From positions 1-24,338 of the forward strand of contig JAHIUV010000094.1 in NCBI GenBank assembly GCA_018817035.1: DNA of 24,338 nt, read 5' to 3'. This stretch comes from Candidatus Omnitrophota bacterium (GTDB lineage Bacteria; Omnitrophota; Gorgyraeia; Gorgyraeales; Gorgyraeaceae). Shown piece by piece: positions 13,862-22,296 of this stretch. A model generated the notes under the pieces. The model worked only from the letters and a program-made list of their open reading frames with translations. It was not told the origin of the DNA and ran no database searches. How positions within the stretch are numbered: the first letter of the stretch is position 1; every line of letters starts with the position of its first letter. The translations under genes and the position numbers were made by a program.

Positions 13862-15110
13862 AACGATAAGCACAATAGGACTGTTTCTATGGATCTCCTT
13901 TTTCGCTCCTATAGCAGGGCAGCAGTATCAAGGCGTATTTCTTATCGTAGTCTGCATTCTATCATCAGCCTTATTCATATCAGATAATAGCGCCCGCGGA
14001 GGGGCTTTTAGCAGAAAAGATATACCTTTATGGCTATTCTTACTGGTAATTTTGATAGGGCTTATAGGTGTGAAAAATCCGCCTGTCGCCTACAGTCATC
14101 TTTGGCTTTATGTCTTTCCTATACCTTTTTTGTATTTTTTTACTAAAAGCGTGTTTGATTTAAGCCGCGCGGCGCTGATCCTAAGGTGCGTTTGCATTAT
14201 GGCGGCATCAGTAGCTATCTATGGATTAATGGAGATATTCTCCGGAAAAAACCTCATCTACGCGGGCCTTGGAAATAACCCATACTACTGGCTTTACGCG
14301 GGCTCCAGAATGATGTCTTTCCATATTCATCCGGTTGCTCTCGGTACATATCTCGCGGCGATTTTTCCGCTTACTTTTGTGTTATATAAAATAGAGAAGA
14401 GGCGGATATTTAAGTCAATATCCGTTTTTTGCGCGACAGTTATCCTCGCGGGAGCCTTATTCACGTTTTCAAGAGGGGTGCTCCTGGCTTTGCTCGCGGA
14501 GATGCTGATAATAGTATTCTTTTTAACGAAGAAAAAAAATATCTTTTACCTTTATATAGTATTACTGCCCTTATCACTGATACTGATCAATTCATTATTG
14601 CGGCATTTTAACTATCTGGCATGTTACCGCTACAGTTTTACAGACTTGACAAATTGGTATAACTACTCAAGAAAGCTTACGCTTTTTCTCGGGGCAAAAG
14701 AAATGCTATTCGACCATCCCTTTTTTGGTGTAGGCCTGGGGCATTACAGGGTCGTGTTTGACAGCTATTTTCCTTTAATAGCTGATATAACTTCTCACGA
14801 GAAAAAAGTAGCTGATTGCATGTACGCGACTATCCTCGCGGAAACAGGCATTGTCGGTTTTGCCGCGTTCGCGTTCTTCATTTACTCTATTTTAAAAAAT
14901 ACCTTAAATACCCTTCGAGTAAAGCTAAAAAACATCGACCTGCCTGACCTTAATAGCTTTTTACTGCTGGGATTTTTTGCGGGCTTCGCGGGAATGATGT
15001 GCGCGTTCCTGACTTATGACACGCTTTACTGGACAGCGCCGGCTTATCTATTCTGGAGTTTTGCGGGAATTCTTGCTCATCTCGATCAGGAACAAAAAAG
15101 GCGCTGCTAA
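13854..15110 (+). CDS. O-antigen ligase/polymerase-like membrane protein
   Basis: 418 residues with about ten hydrophobic segments. The motif F-T-F-S-R-G-V-L-L near residue 205, followed after a large loop by G-V-G-L-G-H-Y-R-V-V-F near 292, is typical of the Wzy_C / O-antigen ligase family (PF04932), whose members join or polymerise lipid-linked glycans at the outer face of the inner membrane. Eight-base overlap with the radical SAM gene implies co-transcription, so it may attach a sugar chain to, or transfer, the modified peptide; that is inference and unusual for a RiPP operon. Its 3' end overlaps the convergent nucleotidyltransferase gene by 63 bases. Confidence 0.8.
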   Translation: MIKTISTIGLFLWISFFAPIAGQQYQGVFLIVVCILSSALFISDNSARGGAFSRKDIPLWLFLLVILIGLIGVKNPPVAYSHLWLYVFPIPFLYFFTKSVFDLSRAALILRCVCIMAASVAIYGLMEIFSGKNLIYAGLGNNPYYWLYAGSRMMSFHIHPVALGTYLAAIFPLTFVLYKIEKRRIFKSISVFCATVILAGALFTFSRGVLLALLAEMLIIVFFLTKKKNIFYLYIVLLPLSLILINSLLRHFNYLACYRYSFTDLTNWYNYSRKLTLFLGAKEMLFDHPFFGVGLGHYRVVFDSYFPLIADITSHEKKVADCMYATILAETGIVGFAAFAFFIYSILKNTLNTLRVKLKNIDLPDLNSFLLLGFFAGFAGMMCAFLTYDTLYWTAPAYLFWSFAGILAHLDQEQKRRC

Positions 15111-16010
15111 GAATCTCAAACCATAAAGGACAGACGCTCTTCTTGAGGGAAATTTAATAGAATAAAACCTGCTGAATTCTTCCTCGGGCAAAAATATTAT
15201 AAATCTTATAAAATCCCGCGCGGAATCATACATCAAAAAACGCAGAAATACATAGGCATATTTTTTCATCTTTTCGAAGTTTTGTGGATTTATCTTAGCT
15301 ACAAAAAGTTTTAACAGATTTGACCTTAACATCCCGGGATAAAACATGTTTAATGTTTCATCTGATGCGCGATACCCAAGATTTACCTTAAGAGAGATAA
15401 GGACATAATAAATAAGGGACTTGAGCCTGTTAAGCCCGCTGTACTTTGAAATATACCCCCAGTCTAATTTATTGCCGTGTAATTCCAGTATCTTATAAAT
15501 ATCCTGTATATACCTTAATGAAAAAGGCTCGTTGAATCTGCGCAGGTGGAGCGCCAGCGAAAAAATAGTATCCTCCGGAGAGAGAAGGGTAACGGCGTCC
15601 TTACCTGCATTTAAATGCCTTACCTTGTCCCAGAGTTCCGGTAAATGTAAAACATTAGGCCTTGGCACAGATAATGACCAGTGAAGCTCCAGAAAATGCT
15701 TGCCGTAAAAAGCAATGTGATGATAGTGATTACGATAATAATCCTCTGAGTAAGAACCTTTCTGGATATTATAACCTGAATTTAAAAGAATATCTTTTGA
15801 TCTCTCCAGGTCATCTTTTCTGACAAGTATGTCTATGTCACACATAAGCCTTGTTTCCGCGTATGGATCTTCCTCGTACAATAACGCCATACCCTTGATC
15901 GGTACCATTGGTATGTCAGCGGCCCTAAACGCGCTATTAATAGCGGAAAACTCGCGCTGCTTTAAAACATTATCCCGTATTATAAAGGCATCGGTATATT
16001 TGGGATCCAT
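15048..16010 (-). CDS. PF14907-type nucleotidyltransferase
   Basis: A 320-residue protein on the minus strand. The N-terminal half has V-P-I-K-G-M-A-L-L-Y (Lys39-Gly40), then R-L-M-C-D-I-D-I-L-V with metal-binding Asp58 and Asp60, as in the uncharacterised nucleotidyltransferase family (NTP_transf_5). The rest is helical and includes H-L-R-R-F. In other genomes this family occurs beside PqqD, HprK-like kinases and ABC exporters in RiPP clusters such as paeninodin-type lasso peptide loci, which fits here. It is the only island gene on the minus strand and overlaps the preceding gene tail to tail. ATG at 16010 lacks a clear ribosome binding site. Confidence 0.82.
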   Translation of the reverse strand: MDPKYTDAFIIRDNVLKQREFSAINSAFRAADIPMVPIKGMALLYEEDPYAETRLMCDIDILVRKDDLERSKDILLNSGYNIQKGSYSEDYYRNHYHHIAFYGKHFLELHWSLSVPRPNVLHLPELWDKVRHLNAGKDAVTLLSPEDTIFSLALHLRRFNEPFSLRYIQDIYKILELHGNKLDWGYISKYSGLNRLKSLIYYVLISLKVNLGYRASDETLNMFYPGMLRSNLLKLFVAKINPQNFEKMKKYAYVFLRFLMYDSARDFIRFIIFLPEEEFSRFYSIKFPSRRASVLYGLRFLAAPFLFLIEMSKNSRKTPE

Positions 16011-16075
16011 AATATAAAATTATTTTACCACGCCCCCGCCCAGTATGCTATAATTTATCCAAAGAGTAGTTTTAG

Positions 16076-16198
16076 TTCTCGACTTCGCTCGAACAATATT
16101 GTGAACCCCGAGCAATATCGAGAAGATTCAAACAAAGTCCTGAGCTTGTCGAAGGACAATATTCTTTGAGCGAGGCCAAAGGCCAAGTCGAGAAGCAG
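16076..16198. repeat. Dispersed repeats before the ABC transporter
   Basis: A TTCTCGA...CGAACAATATT copy lies at about 16076-16100, a GTCCTGAGCTTGTCGAAGGAC copy at about 16138-16158, and an AATATTCTTTGAGC...GTCGAGAAGC copy at about 16158-16196. The last resembles the copy at 739-776, including the GGCCAAAGGCC centre. Confidence 0.78.
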
Positions 16199-16210
16199 GA
16201 AACAAAATGC

Positions 16211-16246
16211 TTAACTTCACAAAACTGCAATGCACTGTGAAGTTAA
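16211..16246. repeat. Hairpin repeat, copy B
   Basis: Arms TTAACTTCACA (16211-16221) and TGTGAAGTTAA (16236-16246) enclose the same loop core ACTGCAATGCAC as copy A. It is the same orientation as copy A and ends a few bases before the ribosome binding site of the ABC transporter gene. Confidence 0.85.
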
Positions 16247-16258
16247 AGCAGGAGTACT

Positions 16259-17980
16259 ATGTTTAAACTTAACAACTTCTACCGCTACATGATCCGTTTC
16301 TGGAAAATAGAGGCCTTGGCGCTGTTCCTGAGCAGCCTTGCAATGGCTATCGGCATGGTAAGCCCTTACCTTACCAAACTGATCATAGATAAGGCATATC
16401 AGGGCAGAGACCTAAGGCTATTCATCATCCTGATCAGCGGCATAGGCATTATTTTTATCCTGTCAGGCATGCTAAACGGCCTGAGCAGCTACCTGACTAA
16501 ATACGTAAAACTACGAGTAAGCCTTGAACTGAACAGGAAGGTATTTAAAAAGTTCCAGAATATGCCTTATAGGTTCTTCCAGGAAAACTCCACAGGAGAC
16601 AATCTCTATAAAATAAACTATGACATAGAACACGTCGCCCAGTTCATCGCTGACCTTGTCCCGCAGATCATAGTGTCAATACCAAAATCCATCCTGATCC
16701 TATCGATAATCCTTTACTTAAACCCAAAAATGTTCATATTCGTCCTGGCGCTGACCCCATTTTTATACATAGGACCCTATTATTTTACGAAAATCCTGAA
16801 AAAAGCCTGGAAAACATGGGTATTGAGCGCTCAAGGCATCTTTAAAAAACTACAGGAAACCTTATCGCATATGCATCTGGTAAAAGCCTGCGGCAAAGAA
16901 AAACAAGAGACCATGTCATACATGAAAGACGTAATAAAAAGTTCCAGGATACGGCTAAAAAACATAAAGCTGGAAACCACATCCTCATTTTTAAATAACG
17001 CCGTCCAAAAAGCCATCATGGGCCTGATCATTTTTTACGGCGGCTATCAGGTAATAAAAGGCAACATGACACTTGGAAGCTTGAGCGCCATCAGCATTTA
17101 CTTGAGCCAATTATCCGGTATTCAAGGCATGTTCGCCAATTTCATGCAGCAGGCGTCCTTAAGCCTTGTTTCATGCGACAGGCTGAATGCCATCCTTGAC
17201 CCGCGGATTGACCAAATAGAAAATAGCGACGCTGAAAAAAGAAAATTCCTCACCGGAAAAATAGAATTCAAAAATATGACTTTCGCGCACGAGCCTGACA
17301 AAAAAATACTCGATAAGATCGATTTTACAATAGAAAACAATTCATGCATCGCCCTGGCAGGGCCTTCGGGATGCGGCAAAACCACGATCACAAATCTGAT
17401 CCTAAGGCTATACCAGCCCCTGAGCGGACAGATACTTATCGACGACGCTGACATAAACAACATCTCCGCCGGCTCGCTATACGAGCAGGTCGGCATTGCC
17501 CTGCAAGAACCATACTTATGGGACGACACCTTAGGAAATAATATTAAATACGGCAGGGAACACGCGAGCCCTGAAGAAATAAAAGAAGCCGCAGGGATCG
17601 CCTGTATAGACGGATTTATCAATGGCCTGCCCAAAGCATACGAAACGATCATCGGCGAAAACGCCTGCAAGATATCAGAAGGGCAGAAACAGCGCATGGC
17701 AATAGCCAGGGCTGTCATCAAAAAACCAAAAATACTGATCTTGGACGAAGCGCTTTCCTCGGTAGACAGTGAACTGGAGGAAAAGATAGTCGGTAACATT
17801 AAAAAAGCCCTGCCGGACAGCACCATAATAATTATTTCCCATCATCTTTCCACGATAAAGATGATGGATCTCGTATACTTTTTAGGATCTTCCGAAAAAA
17901 TCGACATCGCCAGCCATGCCGAACTGCTCCAAAAAAACGCTAAATACAGGAACTACCTCGCCTGTAACCCATTGATATAG
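16259..17980 (+). CDS. ABC exporter (fused permease and ATPase)
   Basis: 573 residues: an N-terminal six-helix type I export domain (about 1-320), then the ATPase with Walker A GPSGCGKT at 368-375, a slightly unusual signature I-S-E-G-Q in place of L-S-G-G-Q, Walker B I-L-I-L-D-E-A and the H-loop I-I-S-H-H. There is no N-terminal C39 peptidase domain, so leader cleavage must be done by another protein; the S26 protease encoded immediately downstream is a candidate. AGGAG lies just before the ATG. The gene is two bases from the next one, and the pair is flanked by inverted copies of the hairpin repeat. It probably works as a homodimer exporting the modified peptides. Confidence 0.88.
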   Translation: MFKLNNFYRYMIRFWKIEALALFLSSLAMAIGMVSPYLTKLIIDKAYQGRDLRLFIILISGIGIIFILSGMLNGLSSYLTKYVKLRVSLELNRKVFKKFQNMPYRFFQENSTGDNLYKINYDIEHVAQFIADLVPQIIVSIPKSILILSIILYLNPKMFIFVLALTPFLYIGPYYFTKILKKAWKTWVLSAQGIFKKLQETLSHMHLVKACGKEKQETMSYMKDVIKSSRIRLKNIKLETTSSFLNNAVQKAIMGLIIFYGGYQVIKGNMTLGSLSAISIYLSQLSGIQGMFANFMQQASLSLVSCDRLNAILDPRIDQIENSDAEKRKFLTGKIEFKNMTFAHEPDKKILDKIDFTIENNSCIALAGPSGCGKTTITNLILRLYQPLSGQILIDDADINNISAGSLYEQVGIALQEPYLWDDTLGNNIKYGREHASPEEIKEAAGIACIDGFINGLPKAYETIIGENACKISEGQKQRMAIARAVIKKPKILILDEALSSVDSELEEKIVGNIKKALPDSTIIIISHHLSTIKMMDLVYFLGSSEKIDIASHAELLQKNAKYRNYLACNPLI

Positions 17981-17981
17981 C

Positions 17982-18452
17982 ATGAATGAAACCGAACTAA
18001 ATACGATCGTAGTCAATTGTAAACTGGAAACCCTGAAAACCAGACGAAGCGTCACCTTTTCAACGAAAGGCACAAGCATGGCGCCGTTCATAAGGAACGG
18101 GGATAGGATAGTCCTCACAGACTGCGACAGAAGCAAATTAAAACCAGGAGATATCATCGCCTTCCGGACAAATAACTCTGATAAAATAATAGCCCACCGC
18201 GTTATAAAAAAAGAAAGAGGGGAGAGCGATAATCTATTTATGACCAAAGGCGATTCTCTTCCAATTAATGATAAGCCGTCTCTTACAGAAAACAATATAA
18301 TAGGCAAAGTTACAGAAATACAAAAGCCGCGCTTTAAAGTCTCGCTAAACTCCTTCCCAGGAAAAGCGCTAAACCTATGTATGCTGGCACTTTCTGTTTC
18401 TAGAATAACGCACCTAACCCGTACCGCCTATATCATCATAAGACGTAGATAA
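17982..18452 (+). CDS. S26-type Ser/His signal peptidase
   Basis: 156 residues. The catalytic Ser32 lies in T-K-G-T-S-M-A-P-F-I with G-D at 40-41, the second box is A-H-R-V-I (His72), and T-K-G-D-S at 88-92 is followed by N-D and N-I-I-G-K-V. Having His where bacterial type I leader peptidases have Lys places it with the SipW/ER-type signal peptidases. There is no strong N-terminal membrane anchor, and only a weak hydrophobic stretch near the C-terminus. The gene starts two bases after the exporter and its stop codon lies in hairpin repeat copy C. S26-like proteins are frequent in clusters with HprK-like kinases, nucleotidyltransferases and PqqD, so leader removal is a reasonable guess. Confidence 0.85.
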   Translation: MNETELNTIVVNCKLETLKTRRSVTFSTKGTSMAPFIRNGDRIVLTDCDRSKLKPGDIIAFRTNNSDKIIAHRVIKKERGESDNLFMTKGDSLPINDKPSLTENNIIGKVTEIQKPRFKVSLNSFPGKALNLCMLALSVSRITHLTRTAYIIIRRR

Positions 18453-18486
18453 CTTCACAACAGTGCATTGCAGTTTTGTGAAGTTA
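18450..18486. repeat. Hairpin repeat, copy C (inverted)
   Basis: Arms 18450-18460 (TAACTTCACAA) and 18476-18486 enclose CAGTGCATTGCAGTT, the reverse complement of the loop in copies A and B. It begins with the stop codon of the signal peptidase gene and ends ten bases before the next promoter. Confidence 0.85.
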
Positions 18487-18495
18487 AGAAAGATA

Positions 18496-18525
18496 TTGAC
18501 ACGCGTTGCTTAAATATGTTATTAT
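18496..18525 (+). promoter_or_regulatory. Promoter of the secreted HEAT-like protein
   Basis: TTGACA (18496-18501), 18 bases, TATTAT (18520-18525), 50 bases before the start codon. AGGA (about 18566-18569) serves as ribosome binding site. Confidence 0.7.
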
Positions 18526-18575
18526 ATATGCCACTATAAACTTTTCTAAAGTATTTACTTAAAGATAGGAAAACC

Positions 18576-19487
18576 ATGAAAAACAAACACCTACTAACGA
18601 TTTTTTTAATAGCTGTCTTTATTCTTTCCGGAGCCGCCACGGCTAATGCCTTACGTGTGCCAATAAATAATGAACGAATAAGCCTTTTGTTAAAAAAAGA
18701 GGACAACCGTCCGAACATGGTGCCTAAAGAGGCTGATAAGCTCATTGAAAACTACAAGAAAGCGCAAACTGATGAAGAAAAACTTACAGCATTAGACGCA
18801 TTCTGGGCATTTAAGAGGCCAAACGGCACAAGCATTGCTTTTCTGGATAAACTGCTAGAAACCGAAAAACCCTCCATTGCGCAAAAAGCGTTTGACGCGC
18901 TAGAACAATTTAAGATATACACGGAAGGATTAAGAGCAGCCCGACTCAATATTAACAAAAAGGAGACTTTTGCTTCGCAAGATACGATGCATTTTGACTA
19001 CTATATGCATATGGCACGTGACAATACAAAAGGCAAGCTAAAAGTGATATCAGGCTTTGAAAAGGGCGTAGCAGAAAAAGAATACGTAGAGATCGATCCC
19101 AGAATGCTTGATCTATTAACAAGGGAGATAGAAAACAAATTTAATACCACTCCAACAATAGCGATAAGGGCTTACCGCGCCTTATTGAAATGCGAAGAGA
19201 ACTATAACCAAAAGTTGACACCTAAAACAAGGGCTTTAGGAAAACTCGCCTATTTACATGACGAAAAAGAAAATTATACCAACAGGCTGTACGCCGCCGA
19301 AGAACTAGGAAAAATAGGCGACTGCGGCGATATAAAAGCTTTTGCAAAATACATGAAACGGGAAAAAGACCCAGACATATTAAACGCGCTAAAAAACTCC
19401 TTAAGGCAAATTTTTGAAGTAAATAAAGAAACAATGCGGTTCATGATACACCACAAGCAATTCTCCAGATTGGCACACCTGTTATAA
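18576..19487 (+). CDS. Secreted alpha-helical (HEAT-like) protein of unknown function
   Basis: 303 residues with a clear signal peptide (cleavage expected after A-N-A at residue 25) followed at once by L-R-V-P, the short motif also seen after the signal segments of the TPR proteins. The rest is helical. Two stretches resemble HEAT-type repeats: L-T-A-L-D-A-F-W-A-F...I-A-Q-K-A-F-D-A-L near the start, and Y-A-A-E-E-L-G-K-I-G-D...I-L-N-A-L-K-N near the end. No catalytic motif is seen. It stands alone with its own promoter, just outside the hairpin repeat that closes the RiPP island, so its link to the island is doubtful. Confidence 0.75.
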   Translation: MKNKHLLTIFLIAVFILSGAATANALRVPINNERISLLLKKEDNRPNMVPKEADKLIENYKKAQTDEEKLTALDAFWAFKRPNGTSIAFLDKLLETEKPSIAQKAFDALEQFKIYTEGLRAARLNINKKETFASQDTMHFDYYMHMARDNTKGKLKVISGFEKGVAEKEYVEIDPRMLDLLTREIENKFNTTPTIAIRAYRALLKCEENYNQKLTPKTRALGKLAYLHDEKENYTNRLYAAEELGKIGDCGDIKAFAKYMKREKDPDILNALKNSLRQIFEVNKETMRFMIHHKQFSRLAHLL

Positions 19488-19621
19488 CCCAATGCTAAAT
19501 AAATCCATTAAAAACCACAAAGCCAATAACAAAAATTGACAAAAAACCGGTATTCCTGACAAGCGCGCTAAAATATCTCAGACGAACAAACATCTGACAG
19601 GGAAACCGACCTAAAAAAACA

Positions 19622-19650
19622 TTGCTATCCCCGCTTTAATACCTTATAAT
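19622..19650 (+). promoter_or_regulatory. Probable promoter of the helicase gene
   Basis: TTGCTA (19622-19627), 17 bases, TATAAT (19645-19650), 36 bases before the helicase start. The remainder of the gap 19488-19685 shows nothing else I can support. Confidence 0.6.
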
Positions 19651-19685
19651 CTACCAAACTGTTAAAAAAATATTCCTCAACCACT

Positions 19686-21623
19686 ATGCCGATAGACTAT
19701 AAAAAAGAATTAAATCCCGCCCAGCTTGAAGCCGTACGCATGATGGAGGGATCATGTCTTGTTATTGCCGGAGCCGGAAGCGGAAAGACCCGCATACTTG
19801 TTTACCGCGTGGCTCACCTGGTGGAAAAAGGCGTAAACCCCGAAGAAATACTGCTTTTGACCTTTACCCGTAAATCCGCCCAGGAAATGCTTTTAAGGGC
19901 CTCGCTTATACTGGATGAACGCTGTAAAAATGTTTCCGGAGGCACATTTCACAGCTTCGCGAACATGGTCTTAAGAAAATATGCCCGGCTCGTCGGCATG
20001 CCTAATAATTTCACGATAATGGACCAGGCAGATGCCGAAAACGCTGTCAACCTGGTACGTAAAAACTTGGGTTTTGGCGGAGGGGACACGAAGTTCCCCA
20101 GAAAAAAAGCCCTTCTTAACATAATATCCAAAAGCGTAAACACCCCGCACGACATATCCCTGGTCATAGAAAGCGAATACCCGCATTTTATGGAATATGG
20201 GGACGCGATAAAAAAGATAAAACGTTCTTATATCGACTACAAAAGAGAAAAAGGGCTTTTTGATTACGACGACCTGTTAGTCTATCTAAAAAAACTCCTG
20301 TCTTCTAATAAAGAAATACAGGCCAGCCTTTCTAAAAAATATAGGTACATCATGGTGGATGAATACCAGGATACAAACAAGCTCCAGGCTGAAATATTGC
20401 ATCTACTGCTTTCAGAACATGAAAACATCATGGCTGTCGGCGATGATTCCCAGAGCATCTACGCCTTCAGGGGGGCTAATTTTAAAAACATAATGGATTT
20501 TCCAAAGACATTCAAAGGTTCAAAAATAATAACCCTTGAAGAAAATTACCGTTCCATGCAGCCGATACTTGACCTGACTAACAGGGTAATAGATTTTGCC
20601 GCTGAAAAATTCAGGAAAAACCTGTTCACAAGGAAAAAAGGCGACAATATGCCGCATTTTATAGAAACAGAGAATGAAAACGGCCAGTCAGAACACATTG
20701 TGAAAAAAGTAACGGAGTTGCGCTCTCGCGGAATAAAGCTCGGAGACATAGCAGTGCTTTTTCGCTCAGGCTGGCATTCTAACGATCTTGAGGTAGGCCT
20801 GGCCAGGAATAATATACCGTTTATTAAATACGGGGGCAGGAAATTTGTTGAATCATCCCACGTTAAAGACCTTATTTCCCACGTACAGGCGTTTTATAAC
20901 GTAAACAATGAAATAAGCTGGAACAGGGTTCTTACTCTAATGAGAGGTATAGGTCCTAAAACAGCTAAGAAAATGTTTGAAAGGATAATTGAGGACAAAA
21001 ACGCCCTGTCTTCGGATGATAAACTGTTTAAAAAGGCGAGAGACGCGGAAAGACTATCAAAAGTGTTCGAGGAAGCCCGCGGTGAAGACAAAACGCCTTC
21101 TGATATTATAAAGATGTTCAATGTATATTATGAGCCTATTTTTAAAGAAAGATACGATGACTTCCATAAACGCATCAATGACCTTGGTTCCCTTGAAAAA
21201 ATAGCCTTAAGATATGAAAAAATAGAGGATTTTTTAACTGACATGGCGTTAGAGCCCCCGGAAGAAACCGCTGTTAAAAAAAATCACGACAATACGGATA
21301 AATCAAAGCTGATACTATCCACGATCCATTCCGCCAAAGGGCTTGAGTGGCACACAGTATTTATAATACATGTCGCGGAAGGCTATGTACCGTCCTACCA
21401 GTCAATAGGAAACGACGATTCCATAGAGGAGGAAAGAAGGCTCCTTTATGTAGCCATGACAAGGGCAAAAGAAAATCTCTACATGCTAAAGCCCATGATA
21501 GACTTTTCCCCAAGAAATTACCTGACCAACAAAAACGGCCCGACATTTACAGAAATAAGCAGGTTTTTAAGGGAAGGCGACATCCTAAAAAACTACATGA
21601 CCCGCAAGGTTCGACAAGCATAG
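19686..21623 (+). CDS. UvrD/Rep-type superfamily 1 DNA helicase
   Basis: 645 residues with the ordered SF1A motifs: Q-motif L-N-P-A-Q (Gln13), Walker A GAGSGKT at 29-35, L-T-F-T-R-K-S-A, Walker B D-E-Y-Q-D-T-N, G-D-D-S-Q-S-I-Y-A-F-R-G-A, L-E-E-N-Y-R-S, S-T-I-H-S-A-K-G-L-E-W and V-A-M-T-R-A-K. It is an ATP-driven 3'-5' DNA translocase of the UvrD/PcrA/Rep group used in repair or replication restart. It is somewhat short and lacks an extended C-terminal tail. I cannot choose between UvrD, PcrA and Rep, so no symbol is given. The transposase element's left end begins ten bases after its stop. Confidence 0.92.
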   Translation: MPIDYKKELNPAQLEAVRMMEGSCLVIAGAGSGKTRILVYRVAHLVEKGVNPEEILLLTFTRKSAQEMLLRASLILDERCKNVSGGTFHSFANMVLRKYARLVGMPNNFTIMDQADAENAVNLVRKNLGFGGGDTKFPRKKALLNIISKSVNTPHDISLVIESEYPHFMEYGDAIKKIKRSYIDYKREKGLFDYDDLLVYLKKLLSSNKEIQASLSKKYRYIMVDEYQDTNKLQAEILHLLLSEHENIMAVGDDSQSIYAFRGANFKNIMDFPKTFKGSKIITLEENYRSMQPILDLTNRVIDFAAEKFRKNLFTRKKGDNMPHFIETENENGQSEHIVKKVTELRSRGIKLGDIAVLFRSGWHSNDLEVGLARNNIPFIKYGGRKFVESSHVKDLISHVQAFYNVNNEISWNRVLTLMRGIGPKTAKKMFERIIEDKNALSSDDKLFKKARDAERLSKVFEEARGEDKTPSDIIKMFNVYYEPIFKERYDDFHKRINDLGSLEKIALRYEKIEDFLTDMALEPPEETAVKKNHDNTDKSKLILSTIHSAKGLEWHTVFIIHVAEGYVPSYQSIGNDDSIEEERRLLYVAMTRAKENLYMLKPMIDFSPRNYLTNKNGPTFTEISRFLREGDILKNYMTRKVRQA

Positions 21624-21632
21624 CTATAAAGC

Positions 21633-22272
21633 TTTTGTACCGTATTGGAAATCCCTCACCAATCTGTCCCAGAATCATACTACAAAGTGTCCCTGATGTC
21701 GTCAAGCATGTCTTTTCTTGACGAAATACACCTTTCCCTATAGCTGCTCCATTTATAATCAGCGATATTGTCCACCATAGGGATTTCAGTCCTCAGGGGG
21801 TTGCTTTCAATATAATTAGCGCAATGTATCATGTATTGATCTTTCATTATGGGCTTGCTTATAAACCTGCCTTGCCATAAATGGCCCACAGTCTTATAAG
21901 TATTATTAAAATACGCGGAATAACCGCGATTGACCCATTGCATAAATTTTGACATATTCATAGATGTCGCGGCTTCGATCAATAGATGCACGTGATTTGG
22001 CATAAGACAGTAGGCATATAGAAGGATTCCATACTTTTTCTTGGCCTTCTTCAGGATCCTTAAGTACCTGACATAGTCTTTACCCCTCTTAAAAACTCTT
22101 TGTCTTTGATTCCCCCTTATGATAACATGATAACAGGATTGCTTCATAAAGGTTCTGGCTAATCTTGGCATAACACCACCTCCTAATAGATAGACAGCTT
22201 AGGGGGCAGTTTTCTTTCAAATATTTTTTCAAAAGGGACAGATTGGTGAGGGAATTCGCAAACGGTACAAGA
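21633..22272. mobile_element. REP-associated (Y1) transposase element with terminal inverted repeats
   Basis: The left end reads TTTTGTACCGT (21633-21643), then CCCTCACCAATCTGTCCC nearby. The right end is the inverse: GGGACAGATTGGTGAGGG (about 22235-22252), then AACGGTACAA (22261-22270). The imperfect inverted repeats of about 38 bases enclose the transposase gene. It sits exactly between the helicase stop and the ferritin-like gene's ribosome binding site. Confidence 0.85.
21680..22171 (-). CDS. REP-associated tyrosine transposase (RAYT, Y1 family)
   Basis: 163 residues with the IS200/IS605-type fold: R-G-N-Q-R-Q-R-V-F near the start, the metal-binding motif L-M-P-N-H-V-H-L-L (His60, His62), G-H-L-W-Q-G-R-F, and a candidate nucleophile Tyr120 in C-A-N-Y-I-E-S-N-P. 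Such enzymes cut and join single-stranded DNA at hairpins; REP-associated members are linked to the spread of palindromic repeats. AGGAGGTGG before the ATG is a strong ribosome binding site. The length and motifs look complete, so it may be active. It lies inside terminal inverted repeats that also bound a MITE at 23247, which suggests it can act on that element. Confidence 0.92.
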   Translation of the reverse strand: MPRLARTFMKQSCYHVIIRGNQRQRVFKRGKDYVRYLRILKKAKKKYGILLYAYCLMPNHVHLLIEAATSMNMSKFMQWVNRGYSAYFNNTYKTVGHLWQGRFISKPIMKDQYMIHCANYIESNPLRTEIPMVDNIADYKWSSYRERCISSRKDMLDDIRDTL

Positions 22273-22296
22273 AATTATAATCTATAGGAGGGCCTT

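Noticed and set aside
17122..17826. A 234-codon minus-strand frame inside the ABC transporter gene
   Set aside because: Antisense shadow of a strongly supported ATPase domain; no ribosome binding site or recognised motif.
21347..21721. A 124-codon plus-strand frame across the helicase end and transposase element
   Set aside because: Out of frame with the helicase and crosses into the mobile element; no support as a gene.
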